Positions 34,057 to 47,120 of a stretch of 64,000 nucleotides of DNA are shown here, piece by piece. The position numbers and the translations under genes are program-made. Origin of the DNA: Albifimbria verrucaria (taxonomy: Eukaryota > Ascomycota > Sordariomycetes > Hypocreales > Stachybotryaceae). Where the stretch lies: assembly GCA_020081605.1 (NCBI GenBank), contig JAHREC010000045.1:2418001-2482000 (forward strand), given 5' to 3'. The notes beneath the pieces are model-generated. The model was not told the origin of the DNA. It did not search any database and was given only the letters and a program-made list of their open reading frames with translations. The stretch's first letter is position 1; each line of letters opens with the position of its first letter.

Positions 34057-36292
34057 ATGAAACCACCAAAACAAGTCATCATTTCTAGAAAGCACGTTTG
34101 CGCATCAAAGCCTACGCAGCATTCAGTTTTAATGACAATGGACACTTGCTGTCTTGTTTGCGAAGGTATCACAGGTTCGTCCAAAGAAAGACTGCTTGTG
34201 GATATAGATAATGGTTACAAACACCACAAATGGCTTGACATGATTGAGTCAATGGCCAAAGGATGCGTTCTTTGCAAGACCGTGGTGGAACGGCTCAAGC
34301 CGAAGTATGATATAGCGATGAACAGCATTCAAGGCCCGTCCGATATACCTGCTGATACCCGAGTATTTGTTCGAGCCATCTGGAGTATACGGGTAGATCA
34401 AGAGGAACCAGAGGGCGTAATTACTCCTTTTGGCAAGCGCCAGTTGCAGAAGCTTGAATTCCATCTTAAGACACAAAATTTGGCTCTTCATGTGGGCTTT
34501 GACGTTGAAGCATGCTCTGGTATGAATCGCAACGAAAGGGATAGGTCTGAAGCTAACTTCGATGTTAGACGACCCTGCTGCTCGTTACGTCGCTCGCAAG
34601 ACGGAATTTAAAAGTTTAATGACGATGCCTCTTTGGCCTTGCGAAAGTCTGTCATTGATTGCTTAACTTATCATAGCATTGATGATTGTCCTGGTAAGAA
34701 GACTGGGCAGCTACCTCGACGAGTTCTTGATGTTGGCGCTGTCCGTACAGATGAGACAGTTGATGAAGATGGCCCAGTTAGGCTCAAAGAGAGCCAGAAA
34801 GGTGAAATGGCGATATATACTACACTGAGTTACTGTTGGGAAATGCGCAACACCAGCTCACCACAACCAAAGCTACTTTGCAATCTCGTCTGCATGGGTT
34901 GCCACCAATTGGAGAAATACCGAAAACCATTGCCGATGCTATCAAAGTCACAAGGCATCTCGGCATACAGTATCTCTGGGTCGACTCTCTATGCATTATT
35001 CAAGATGATGAAGTAGACAAGCTGGAGCAAATCGACGCTATGAGTGAGATTTTCCGCGACTCGACAGTTACAATAGCAGCTTCCTCCGCAGCAAGTGTAT
35101 CTGAAGGCTTTCTCGCCTCTGCTAAGCCGCTGAAAGCCATCGCTAGATTACCGTTAATTCTCAAAGAAAACGGAAGGATTGTTAAATTAGGTAAAATCTA
35201 CCTACGAGGTGACTGGATGCGAGTCTCCGTCAATGACGAGCCACTTTACTCGCGTGCTTGGACTTTTCAGGAAACAATCTTGTCACCTCGGGTTCTGGAT
35301 TTTGCCACTTACAACTCAGTACATATGTGTTCTGACCTTGATTATCCGTCTCTTTTCTCGGGCTACAAGGTCACGGATCACGAGTGGCCGGGCTCTGAGA
35401 TATTTAGGCATGTGCATCGATTGGAGGCTTCGAAAATGTTTCAAGCACTCTACTTTATGCATCCAAGATACAGCTTTCGCCTCGGCGATTTCGATCGCGA
35501 TACTTTTGGTATGTGGAGAGATGTTGTATATCAATACAGTGGGCGAGGTCTTACCTTGCCCACCGACCGTCTACCTGCATTATCTGGTATTGCCAAGAGA
35601 CTCTCGCCTTACGGAGGGGATTATGTAGCTGGCTTATGGAAGCAATCCTTGGTTCATCACCTCGGATGGGAGCATAATATCATGCATATGTGGCCTCGTG
35701 AGGTGCTTGAGGAAGATTCAATACCAGCAAATATACAGAATGAGGTTACCGACTACACCCAACCTAGACCTGCACCGACTTGGTCGTGGGTCAGTGTGCC
35801 CTATGGTGTTTGTATAGCACCTCTTTCAAAAGCTGACGCAATGCTCCTGGACTGCCAAGTCACCCCTGTGTCTGATATCAATCCCCACGGTCAGGTAAAA
35901 CAGGGTATTTTAACACTCAAAGCCAGGGTATTACAATATCACGATTTGCCCCTAGAGCCAGCCTTCCTTCAAGATGGTGCCCTTGCTTCATTGGACAAAA
36001 AGAGGCATTTATCAGGCTTGATCACAGGGAAACAGTGCCTGAGGAAGGCGAGAAGAATTTTGTAAACTTTATATATCTTGGTGAGAGGTCACACTATGAT
36101 GGAGGCTATGGGAGAGCTCTCAATACGACAGCAGATGCTCGTACATTTCTTGTTATCCATAAACAAGGGAATTGCGTGAATTTTAGAAGGATAGGGATTC
36201 TTCATATTCCAGAAACGCACCAGGTGGTGCAGTCTGGCCAACTCGGTACGATATTAGATTCCATAGAAGCGCAAGCAGTGTCACTCGAGTAG
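34057..36292 (+). CDS. HET-domain (heterokaryon incompatibility) protein
   Basis: Cytoplasmic protein of the HET family; known members trigger cell death when unlike fungal strains fuse. Seen: a cysteine-containing N-terminal region (CCLVCEGI, GCVLC), DDPAARYVA, then the three HET blocks: TTLSYCWG (about 34820), LGIQYLWVDSLCIIQDDEVD with IFRDSTVTIAASSA (about 34960-35090), and LYSRAWTFQETILSPRVLDF (about 35240). The C-terminal part has TWSWVSVPYG. Frame slips of -1 at 34610-34613 (AAAA), 34838-34840 (GGG, right inside SYCWG) and about 36018; an earlier change near 34540-34565 needs two missing bases or one extra. Unbroken length is about 740 residues. No introns seen. Confidence 0.8.
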
Positions 36293-37887
36293 GTAGATAC
36301 CACATACACGAAGCTATCTCCCGCTGGGAGCACTGTAATTAAGTAAGAGGGCCTGAAAATTTTGCAGAAAGAAACAACAAATTTATTACACAGAAGGAGA
36401 TCAAACGTGCAGTTTACTATTTTATACCTGCATATTGTATGCCATGGAGGTGAAGGTTCAGCACACAAAGACGAAGAGTTGGTGTTCGTGTCCCTGAAAC
36501 CGAAAATGTGTCCCGTATAGCTCTTAATCGACTCAGCTTGTTCGATGTTAAAAATGTTGCAGCTGAACCTTTTTGACGTTGAAGACATAACATTTAGGTC
36601 GCTGGCCCTTGACGATACGGCTATTATTAAGAGTTGGGTTGTTGGCCTGTCAATGATAGGAGAATGCAGACATCATCTATAGTATTAGATATAGTCCTAG
36701 ATTCAGCAAGCTCATATCTTTTGCTTCCTTGTCCAATGTTGCTATGATTCCTGGCATCTCATAGTACATCCGTTTGGGCTTTTACATAGTGGTGAAACTC
36801 GTGTGGAGCACTCAGACACGGTTTCAAAAGAAGATACGGGCCAATCACAGCCAAAACTTGTTGCTGAGATGGCTGCTTCAGGGGATAGCCGGGCCAAGTT
36901 ATTTTTTTGGCTCATTGCAAATGGAACGTATGCACTTGTATGGTAGTAGTCCCAATGTCTTGGTCATTTCCAGATACCACAGACTGAAACTAGCACAAGT
37001 CTTAATGCCAATGACTTGTTTCAGTGAACCTGCCAGGTGATCATACCCATTGAAAGATCCCCCATACGTTTCCCTGCTAAAGTATGTACATATGAGGAGT
37101 TGATGGCGTAAGACAAATATGGGGTACACAAGCAGGACCCTGGCTGTGAACTACAACGTGAAGAGTTTTTCTTACAAATGGGAAAGCATCCAAGACCCGC
37201 TTAGCCGTTGGCCATGACTAACAGCCAAGCTTCGATGCCGAATTTGCGCTAAGTCGTGAAGAACTCTGGTCTGGGTCAAATATGAGACCTGTACCCTCGC
37301 TCCAAGTCCAGGCCGTCTGCAATCCATTTTCTGAGACCGTAGCTTCAATCATGTGCCAGAAGTTTCCACTGTTTGGCTACGTGAATATCGCTGTTGTGTT
37401 CATTTCCCTTCCCTGTTGGTTGTTGTGGTTTGTTCACTGGCATGCTCGGCGTGGGGCCGCATACCCACTTTGACATCATTGTGCTTCAGAAGTCCAAGTC
37501 TAGAAAATCTTTGCCTGACTCGGCCGGGCATCCGTGCAACCGAATCGCATAAGACACGAAGCCGTTCAGGGGCGGTGCTTGAATCGCCATAGGGAATTAG
37601 GAATAGTTAGATGTAGTAGCCTCCACATAGGGCTTGACCCAGCGGTTAGTTCCTTACAAGTAGTCAGGCATACGACAGTATTATGACCCCGTTTCTCCAG
37701 GTCCCTGAAGAACAAAACCTTCCTGACCCGCTTCGTTGTTTGTTCCTCGAAGAATACCCAGTTATATCTCGAAGATCAACAGCTTGCGGATCGTATCAAG
37801 GATACAACCATCGAGGCTGTATCGTGGGAGACCATTTCACAGTCCCAGATCTAGACGCTCTCGCAGCCGTGTCCTCCTCTAGATGTC
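36293..37887. other. Spacer and 5' region of the ThrE gene
   Basis: About 1.6 kb. Short frames at 36774, 37282 and 37683 give no family signal. The last part is the probable 5' leader and promoter of the next gene. Confidence 0.45.
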
Positions 37888-40359
37888 ATGGAGGATTCTT
37901 CCCAAGATGAACCGAAAGAGCCGGACCCCAGAGTTGGGAATCAGGAAAGCGATGTTTTTGGGCCTTCCGCGGATTCATCAGCACCTAGAGACACCGAGTC
38001 AACCCCAAATGCGAGGAAGGAGAAAGGCCGTGTGAGGTTCAACAGCAATGCCGCTGCAACAAATCCACCTCACACCCCACCACGTCAGCCTGAAGCCATC
38101 CCGGAGCACCGCAATATACCAGCTGCAATGCTGAGGCCATCAGTCTTGCGGTTCAACTCATCGAGCTCGATTGGGACCGTTGGGGACGTTGACGATGACG
38201 TCGAGTCAGCAGAAGCAAGGATTGCCTCTGCCGCTGCCCAAGAGCGTGCAAAACAGGTTGCTGCGAACCTAAGGCTCGTATCTGAGAACACAAGGCCTGG
38301 ACAGAACCTCAACATCAGCACCGACACTCTCATCAGTGATCATGACATATATGGCTACGAATCAAGCATTCCACTTCAGAATATGAATTCTTCCACTAGC
38401 AGCCACGATGGCCTGCAGCAAATGCTACCCGACACGGACCCGGATCACTCTCAACAGGAAGAGGCATATAATCTCGTTAGATCTCATACTCAGAGAGCTG
38501 GAAGCAGGTCATACACTCCAGCATCACTTGAAGAGGGTGTTGCACATGGCCCAGTCGAGTTAAGCAACGAGAACGGCGGTCTGTATGATGGAGTGTATAA
38601 TGTGGCTCCTCCACAGCAATACCGCGGAAGTGTGCTCTCACAATTACTGAAGCTTTACAAAACTCCAGATGCCAGTGGCCACCATAATCGGAACTCAGTC
38701 GGATCGTTCGCAGCAGGACCCAGCACCCCGGATCTGGGTCAGGTCCCACTACACCAACCAGAAGGAAATGGTACGACCAGAACCGGTCCACAGAGACCTT
38801 GGCCAATCTCATAGGAGCATCAGCACAGCTCGCAAATCCTACCATGGCCACTGACTCGAAGAATGGAGGGCAGAAGCGGCATGCTAAAAGACGTTCCGGA
38901 AGTGGTTCGCGACTCAGCGCCATGCGGCATAGGGAGGAAGTCCGCATCACTGTGCACATTGCCGAAACATTAGCTCGGCAGGAGTACATCATCAAGTTCT
39001 GTCGAGCGCTTATGCTGTACGGGGCTCCAACTCACCGGCTAGAGGAGTACCTGAGTATGACGGCTCGTGTACTAGAGATTGATGGACAATTCCTTTATCT
39101 CCCAGGCTGCATGATCATCTCCTTTGACGATAGATCAACCCACACCACAGAAGTTAGAATTGTTCGGACCGTCCAAGGCATTGATCTTGGAAAGTTGAAA
39201 GACGTGCATTTAATCTACAAGGAGGTAATGCACGATGTGATTGGCGTGGAGGAAGGCACGAAGAGGCTGGATGATGTGATGAACGCGAAAGAGAAGTTCA
39301 GTCCTTGGCTTAGAGTCCTCGTCTTCGGCTTGACAAGTGCCACGGCTGCCCTGTTCTCATTCAGCGCGCGTCCTATTGACCTGCCAATTTGTTTCCTTCT
39401 TGGCTGTCTCGTGGGGCTCCTACAGCTCATAATTGCCCCCATGTCTAATCTCTACAGCAACGTCCTTGAAGTCAGTGCAACTGTCGTTGTAAGCTTCCTT
39501 GCTCGAGCTTTCGGCAGCATCCGCGGTGGTAACCTGTTCTGTTTCTCGGCGCTTGCTCAGAGCGGCATTGTCATGCTACTCCCAGGTTACCTTGTTTGTA
39601 AGTCAGGCTCTTCTTACCGAAGTACTAGCTAGGTAGGAACCGCAGCTATCAATGCTAACACCCACAGTGTGCTCTGCACTCGAACTCCAATCCAGAGCCA
39701 TAGTTCCTGGATCGATTCGGATTGTCTACGCGATTATCTACTCACTGCTCCTTGGCTTCGGGATTACGGTAGGGGCTGCACTCTACGGAATTGTCGACAG
39801 CAACGCATCGTCTGCGACAACTTGCGAAAACCCCATGCCAGCATACTATACATTCGCTTTCGTTCCCGCATTTGACTTGTGCATCAGCATTCTGTACCAG
39901 GCCAAATGGCGTCAGATGCCCGTAATGACTATAGTCGGATTTTCAGGATATCTTGTCAACTACTTCAGCAGCCTCAGATTTGCAGCCGCCCCACAGATCT
40001 CTAATACGTTGGGAGCGTTGACCGTCGGTGTTCTCGCCAACCTTTACTCACGAATTCGACATGGAGTTGCAGCGGCGACCTTAATTCCTGCCATTTTTAC
40101 ACAGGTTCCTGGAGGACTGGCTTCCACTGGTGGTCTACTCAGTGGACTTAGTACAGCCAACCTCCTAACCAACTCGAGTCAAACAGTCAACGGCACAGGC
40201 AGAGTACAGTTCGAACAAGGGCAGCCCGTCGACACTCTTGTCTTCAATGTTGCTGCCTCAATGATCCAGATAGCCATCGGAATCGCAGTTGGACTGTTCT
40301 TGAGTGCCTTGCTCGTATATCCTCTTGGTAAGCGGCGAAGTGGGTTGTTTAGTTTCTAA
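37888..40359 (+). CDS. ThrE-family membrane protein (pheromone-regulated protein 10-like)
   Basis: Ten-TM-type protein of the ThrE/DUF1212 family; the bacterial founder exports threonine and the yeast relative is Prm10. Seen: a long hydrophilic N-terminus with Ser/Pro/Gln-rich sequence; the cytosolic ThrE head beginning EYIIKFCRALMLYGAPTHRL, FLYLPGCMIISFDD; TM helices FGLTSATAALFSF, ICFLLGCLVGLLQLIIAPMS; then after one intron (39598-39667, GTAAGT ... CCACAG) the ThrE_2 half with GLASTGGLLSGLSTANLL. One -1 slip at 38745-38747 (CCC) between DLGQV and TTPTRRKWYDQN. The ATG at 37888 is the first in frame. About 800 residues. Transport substrate in fungi is unknown. Confidence 0.85.
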
Positions 40360-41401
40360 TCTCGACCACATCGCTTCTGAGTAACTCAGCCGACTGCCTT
40401 CAGTCTCAAACTAGATAGTCCCTGTTTCACCTTTTACCTCCGTACATTCGTCCATCCTGATTATCTCATCAAGCCCTGTTTCTTGCATACTTCCACCATT
40501 CTAGGCATCCAATTTTTGGCATCTTCTTGTATTTAAGTTCATGATTGGTAGGTAATACTTCATACAAATAGCGACATTGCTAGATAATTGATCTACAAAT
40601 ATACTCTCTTGTTCAACTACGCGTTTATGCTCAAGTGCTTGTAATATCGCAATAATACTGCAAGTACTGTGTTCGCCTTGGCTGCTTTCTAGTCGAGTTT
40701 GCAGAGCCAGATAAGCCATAATGAGCGATGCAAGCCGACTAGAGTATCTACATTCTTTCAAGAATTTGAGTTATTATGTACACATCAGCAAGGGCAAATA
40801 CTTGGAAAATATGAAATACTTCAAGTTGCGCTGTCTTTATGTAGTCGTTATTAATAACAACATGCCGTCGTGTCAACTGAACAGCGCTGCATGGCATTCT
40901 GATGTCGTCTATCTATCCAGTACTAATTTTCGAAATTTCTCGGACAAAAGGAAGGCCAGTAAACATATATGATATCAGGGTCTCCCTCATGCTATACCAC
41001 AAACAGGACCACACATCTACAGCCCGGGGTTAAAGTTGGAAATTAAAGACGGAATGCTATTGGCCACAGCAATGAGAATTTATTGTACTCTGTATTGCCA
41101 AGAGATACAGCAAGATCCGAAATGACTGGGGTTGGGGTTATTGGCAGACTACGGAATATGGGCTGGAAGATCTAGACCACGCTATTGCATCCTACACAGG
41201 GGAGCGGCAAACCCGATCAGGTAAAGCGCCTACGCAATATAACTAATCGTTTACTGGCGAGGAAAAAGCATGGAGCATTGATTAGCGCATCAGCTTGGTC
41301 TCAGCCAGCCCCTAAGTCCCTAAGACGCAACCAAGCCATGGCTGAAAATATTCCACGTTCCGACTCCTTTTCATGGCACCGACTACACGGGGGCAGACAA
41401 G
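40360..41401. other. Spacer without a recognisable gene
   Basis: Holds the 3' flank of the ThrE gene and the promoter of the glycosyltransferase gene. No coding signal. Confidence 0.5.
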
Positions 41402-43123
41402 ATGCACAGCGTCCGACAGATCGTGTCAGATGCCTCTGCTCGCGCGAAACTGATGTACAACAAGTTTGATGCGGACACGCTCCTGTTATCAATTTCGTCA
41501 AGCTTCCGGAAAACGTCCAAAGCCCTAATTTTTGTTGTCATTTTAGCCTTCTCATTTGTCCTTCTGATATCATTTCCGAGTAACCAAAGCGCCTTGGCAA
41601 ATTTAGAGCATCATCAGGAGAATGAGACTTTGTTCCATGAGGATGAGAGCCAGCAGACCCCAATATCACTCAGCCTGTTGTCCTTGATGAAGATGTCTTT
41701 GACGAAGGCCAAAGCTATCGTTTCAAGGCGGCAGAGGAACAACCCAGGGACCGCCGCTTTGCCTTGGTCATACCCGCCACATCAGCGAGTCCGGATCTCT
41801 GCAAGACAATTATGACAGCACTTGCTCTCGGTTATCCCAGTCCGGTCATTATCAACTGGAATACAGATTATCATGCCATAACAAAATGGTCAGGCGGACG
41901 AAACCTTCCAAAGATTCCAGGGTTTGTCAAGTATCTTGATGCGGTTTTGCGCCACGATGCCGACCCTACTGAGAAGCTGAGGGATGATGACCTTGTGCTC
42001 ATGGTCGATGCTTACGACGTCTGGTTTCAATTGCCTGCTGAGATTCTTCTCCGTCGTTATCATGACATCAACAAGGAAGCCAATCTGAGACTGCGCCGAC
42101 AGTGGCCTGGTAAAAATCCAATGCTCATGCACCAAACTATAATCGCGGCATCTGGGAAGAACTGCCACCCGCAGCCTGAATCCGGCTCAAATCTGCATTG
42201 CGATAGAATACCAGACAGTCCCTTAAGAGCAGATTTATACGGCGCAGAGACCGAAAAAAATGAAACAAAGCATCGCGACCATCGGCCAAAGTACATCAAC
42301 GGAGGGGTGTACATTGGCCCAGCGGAGACATGAGGCGCCTTTTCCGCCGCGCTCTTGAGAAAATGGAGTCAGGCATTGGCCAAGGTGTTCATTTGTTTAG
42401 TGAGCAAGGAATCCCTGGCGAAGTGCTAGGCGAGCAAGAGATTTGGCGACAGTGGCGCAGAGATGCCGACGTGCCTAACGATAGTGCTATGGCTCTGATG
42501 AACAGAGATTTCGAGTATCATTTCGGACTCGATTATAATCAGACTCTATCTATACAGACCTTTTGGACGAATACCGACAATGGATTGTTTGACGGAGCCT
42601 TCGTTACTCTTGACAATCAAACAGCCATCAAGAATCATTCTGAATCCCTGGGTATATCACCTGTGAGACTAAAGGGTGTCCCGGATGACATCAAAAAGCT
42701 CAAAACCCACTTGACGGCGTAATTGGCGAACCAAATTGGGAAACATGTCGCTCTATGCCGACTTCTTCACTGAGGCTGTTCCAGCCATTTTGCATCACAA
42801 CGGATTCAAAGAGAGACGTACAGCTTGGTGGGACAAACCCTGGTTTCACCAGCGTCTAAGGCAGCTTCTTCGCATCCGCCTGACACCTATCGACCCGGCA
42901 ACTCCGCTAGCGACAGTCGAGGTCAGTGGGGAAGCGTCAAATATTTCGCTCCCTCTCAGAATCTTCAGACAGGAAACCACGACGTATGGCTGATACAGCT
43001 AGTAAACGGTTCCCCAAGATGGAGTTCCAAGAAGTTTGTCACTATCCTAAAGAAGTGCCGAATGGCCCAGGCATGCACTGGTGGGATGAAGTGTTCCGTG
43101 ATGGCAAAGGTCCTGTAAGGTAA
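41402..43123 (+). CDS. Type II membrane glycosyltransferase-like protein
   Basis: Predicted Golgi or secretory-pathway enzyme. Seen: short cytosolic N-terminus, one TM anchor KALIFVVILAFSFVLLISF, a stem, then RRFALVIPATSASPDL, ALGYPSPVIINWNTDY, the acidic metal-site-like block DDDLVLMVDAYDVWFQLP (about 41980-42030), KYINGGVYIGPA, FSEQGIPGEVLGEQEIW, and a C-terminal end GPGMHWWDEVFRDG. The acidic block plus NGG...G is typical of GT-A fold glycosyltransferases, but the exact family is not identified. Frame slips of -1 at 41658-41661 (CCCC), about 42322, about 42715, 42750 and around 42910-42965. Unbroken length is about 570 residues; no introns seen. It converges with a UDP-sugar epimerase gene 125 bp away. 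Confidence 0.65.
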
Positions 43124-43248
43124 TGTATATATAAAATTTCTTGTGTATTATAAATGTACATAAAATCAGATCTATCTGTAGAATCTAGGTTCATAATATT
43201 GTATAGAAAGCTTTCGTCTATGTGCCAGAAAAGAAGATAATAAAGCAG

Positions 43249-44263
43249 TCAAATCATCTTGGGCTGCATATTATTGCTCAAGAACCATCGGACAAACTTG
43301 GGAATACCGTTGTGTATCTTCGTCCTGGGTTTGTAACCCAGCAACCAGTTGGCCTTGGAAATGTCTGCAAACGTGACAGACATATCCCCGCCTGCGCTTC
43401 ACGACGATCAAGAATTGCTGTTTTACCCAGGCTTTCCTCGAGTAGCCCAATCAATTCGTTGAGCTCAATCGTTTGCGACTCCCCAAGGTTAAAAACTTCG
43501 TAACTAGATGCCTTGTAATCTAGTGCAGAGCGTACGCCTTGAATGATATCGTCCACGTAGGTGTAGTCACGTCGTGCGGTACCATCGCCAAATACAGGAA
43601 TTGGCTTTCCTTCGTTGATGAGTCTCGCGAACTTATGGATAGCTAGATCCGGACGTTGCCGAGGGCCGTAAACGGTGAAGAATCTGAGAGAAATGCAACG
43701 GATCCCATACAGGTGGGAGTAGGTGTGACAAAGAAGTTCAGCAGCCGCTTTTGACGCTGCGTAAGGCGAGATCGGTTGTGAGGTCTTGCATTCTTCGGAA
43801 AATGGCACCTTTGCATTGAGGCCGTAAACGCTCGAAGAAGATCCAAACAAGAATTGTTCAACACCAAAGTCTTTGGCACACTCTAATAAATTCAAAGTCC
43901 CACTCATGTTTGTGTCGAGATATTGGCTTGGATATTGCAATGAAGGGCGTACACCGGCACGTGAAGCCAGATGCACGATGGCCGTAAAACCATGGTTGGC
44001 AAATACCCGCCGCAACACGTCCGGTTCCCGGATATCAGCTTCGTAGAGCCTGAAGTTCGGATTGGAGAGATGGGGGCAAGGTTGGCGCGCTTTATCTCTG
44101 GAGAATAAAAGTCATCGAAGTTGTCAATGACGACAACCAGCCAGCAACCCTCTGCTAGAAGTGCTTCAACAAGATGCGAGCCGATGAATCCTGCGCCACC
44201 GGTAACCAGTATTTCACCTCCAGCTTTGGCTGGCGGGGCCGCGGTGCAACTGACGACCGTCAT
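43249..44263 (-). CDS. NAD-dependent UDP-sugar epimerase (UDP-glucuronate 4-epimerase-like)
   Basis: Extended short-chain dehydrogenase. Seen: NAD-binding [55 protein letters not shown], the catalytic Tyr/Lys in [54 protein letters not shown] and the closing [11 protein letters not shown]. The RAGVR and VYGPRQRPD blocks are closest to the UDP-glucuronate 4-epimerase (CapI-like) type, which makes UDP-galacturonate. It looks like the bacterial form and lacks introns, so transfer from bacteria is possible. Frame slips of -1 at about 44065 and 43386-43389 (CCCC). Restored length is about 338 residues, normal for the family. It pairs with the convergent glycosyltransferase. Confidence 0.8.
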
Positions 44264-45278
44264 TTGAAGTTGTGAAGTTTTGATTTGTTTTACTTGCGAT
44301 TTGCTTGGTCGTGTGGGGGTGTGAAGTTCAAGCCAGATGTGTCCTGTGTCTCAGAATTTGCCTTTTGCAATGTTAAAGTGCTCCTAGTGAAGATAATGAG
44401 GATGAATATACTCCGTAACTGTTTGTGTGCCAAGAGCAAAGTCCAGGGGTGTCATTGGGTCATTTGTTAAAACCCAGCTGAAGTCCATTGATTGCTTTAC
44501 CCCTTTCAAAATATTCATCGCTACGCATATCCACGACTCGCCAGAAGCTAGTCTCCATATGTGCCGATACTGAGATATCAGTCTACCTTGCCGTCGAGGG
44601 CAGATCGTTTTGTGGATCTCGGCCCATATCGAGATTGGGCTCGCGTATTTAGCGTCAGCGGAAAACAATAGTCAGGGGCACTAGTGACACTTACTGGTGG
44701 TGATTCTCCGAGCTGGACTTTGAGCAACCAGCTTGGTGATTGGCCCATTGTATGAACAAATTAGTGGCTGAACCCCTGTTTGGCGACGCGCGCTTGTGAG
44801 CAAAGATATCAGCCTTTACCAATCGGCCTTGGTATCCCTGGTGGTACTCTTCCCGTCTACACAAGTATAGATGGTCACATTTGGCATACTTGTTTGGAGC
44901 TATCATCCATGCATGTACTTGTCAGGAGGACTTGTGCAGGTTCGTCTCTTGCCAGATCCATGTTACTGTTTCCTCAGGATAATCTGTTAGGTAGGCTCGC
45001 CGTAAAACCATCTGTCACGAGTACAGGGTAGGTAAATGGTCAACACTTAACACTGGAGCTTGGATTCACGAAGCTATTAGAACCTGTTGGGTCTGATGAA
45101 TGCATCTAAATACGCAGAGGGAGAAGAACGCAAGAATAAGCTCATGGGGGTTGGAAGTAGGCAGTGATGATGATAATACTGAAGATGGGCGGGTTTTGTG
45201 AGTGAAGTTTACGGCTCGGCATTGCACGAGGAGTACACAGCAAACGAACATATTTCAATCTTGCTCGTCTATCTATTG
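44264..45278. other. Spacer, promoter side of the epimerase gene
   Basis: About 1 kb with no supported gene; short frames on both strands show no family signal. Confidence 0.5.
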
Positions 45279-46613
45279 TCATTTAATACTGGGTATGGAC
45301 ACATCAGTCTGTGGATGTGTCTGAGTATCGTGGTTTACGGATTCTGTTGCCCACGATGAGGTTGCTCGATCAGTGCACTCTTTTCCGTACCCAACGTCTT
45401 GCAAGTATTTAGCCGACACCGGATCTGCAAATGGCTGGCCCTCTTCTTCGTCAATGTACCTTAAGACTACAGTGCCGAGCCAGTTACCGAACCGGGCATT
45501 GTGCTGGGGTTATCCGACCCTCCAAGTCCACGGTGGTGATCTCTTCGGTAGGGGCCTCTCCGCCAAAATTCTCTCGTGGCCATGGGACTCAAGATTGGTA
45601 ACGTAACGCTAATGAGCCCGACGCCAAGTTCTCGAAAACCCCAAAGGTTTATTTTGATAACGGATGGGGAACCACTCAGAGTGGTTATTGCACGGACAAT
45701 GGCTGTTGAGATAACGAATACGCCAGAGGATAATAAGAAACCAATCCCAATCTTGCGTGGCAAAGATACTCGCAAGTGCCAGAGTATTGGCACAGGTATT
45801 GCAAGGAGAGCTGCATCCGTAAAAATATTCAGCCATAACAGCATCCAAAAGTTCTGCGGCCGCAAGGTACAGTCTGGCCCGGGTAATGGCTTGACCCGCC
45901 AATTGTCATGGAACCTAGTCGACCATGTGAGCTAACCTCCTATAATGAAGCGCGAGAACTTACGGGCGACAACCAAATGTCGTTAGAATGCACAGAAGTA
46001 TGTAGGATACCCCACAAATCCAAAACAGCGATCTCAGTGTTCTTCGCCTGAGTATCCCCCAAACGTCAATCTTCGATAAAAGAAGAGCACGGTAAACTTC
46101 AAGATCCCTATAGATATTTTGTAAACGGTATGGTCTGATCAGTCTCCGAGCAGAACATACATATTGAAGCTGTATAGGTATACCACGATGCAAATTCCAC
46201 CTTCGATCCATACTCGAGCAGCTTAATATCCTTCTCGGTGAGTGACGCAACTATATCTGGGGTAATATCGACGTTCGCGCCCGTATGGTAAGTAACTTCG
46301 ACTATCCAAACATTGACGGAATATAATATAAGATACTGTCATCTTAGAGAAGTCCCCAGTTCATATGCATAGGTGACTCACGGGTATATTTAAATAGTCG
46401 TCTCCATGAAATCCACGTAACCCCACGGTTCTGATTCGAACCGCAAACCTGAGAAGGATAAAGAACACTCCGATCCCGTACCAAGCCTATGGTATTGGTG
46501 AGCGGTTGCCGTGGATTATTGGACCGGGAGCTTTCCCTTATTATACGAACCCAAATCTCTGGCAGGTAGGCATCATATGAATCAAGGTGAATTGACAATT
46601 TTGACCCTCGCAT
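45279..46613 (-). CDS. PTH11-like (fungal rhodopsin domain) integral membrane protein
   Basis: Second 7TM protein of the fungal rhodopsin-domain group. Seen: first helix FFILLRFAVRIRTVG followed by GFHGDDYL (the DDY motif, about 46390-46420), a CGVSYILLCILTTFGCRP helix, QNFWMLLWLNIFTDAALLAI, PVPILWHLRVSLPRKIGIGF, LLSSGVFVISTAIVRAIT and LWGFRELGVGLISVTLPIL. The cytosolic tail is APTEEITTVDLEGR, then FGNWLGTVVLRYIDEEEGQP, ending VSIPSIK. Introns lie near 45910-45965 and 46250-46390. Frame slips of -1 in the tail near 45553 and 45500 and upstream of the first helix. ATG at 46613. It may sense external cues; ligand unknown. Confidence 0.7.
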
Positions 46614-47120
46614 CGCTCGATTTGCTGAGTCCCTGCTTGTTTATAGACGGGGCCAAAACATTAGTGCTGATATTGTAAAACTGGTAAATGGCAAGTCATG
46701 CAGGAGTCGCGATCGAAAAAGCGAAAATTAAAAGGCCAAAGTATATATATGACACCAGGAAATACGACGGGTTCTAAGATGAACAGTCACATGCGTGTGA
46801 TTTCATAGCGAGCACGGATGTCTTGTGGATTCCACCCTCACAGGAATGGACGGCACGAGCGGGGATGCAAAACCTTAACATCCGCTAATGAAGGTCTATA
46901 CGTAGCGATGTGACGCGAGGCTCTAGAGCTAATTGAACTAGAGATGTATGCGGGAACTTTTGAGATCTTCAAGATTCTAGAACCCCTCGTCTTTGCGAGT
47001 GCGCGTTGCCATCACGGCATGTGAACCTAGTATCGTTGTCAGATTGTAGCACATACGAGGAAATAGTGACTAAGATAAAAGCTATAGGGCTTGTGGACTA
47101 ATTCCTGGCGAATGTAGGCA
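46614..47120. other. Spacer between two minus-strand genes
   Basis: About 0.5 kb. No coding signal seen; it holds the promoter of the 7TM gene and the 3' flank of the monooxygenase gene. Confidence 0.5.

Noticed and set aside
36202..36588. Minus-strand 128-codon frame overlapping the end of the HET gene
   Set aside because: No family signal or signal peptide, and it is partly antisense to a real gene.
37683..37887. Extra gene directly upstream of the ThrE gene
   Set aside because: The frame has no family signal and runs into the ThrE start; it is better read as 5' leader.
46425..46445. Inverted repeat CGGTTC...GAACCG, tRNA-like
   Set aside because: It lies inside the coding sequence of the 7TM protein; the arms are only 6 bp.
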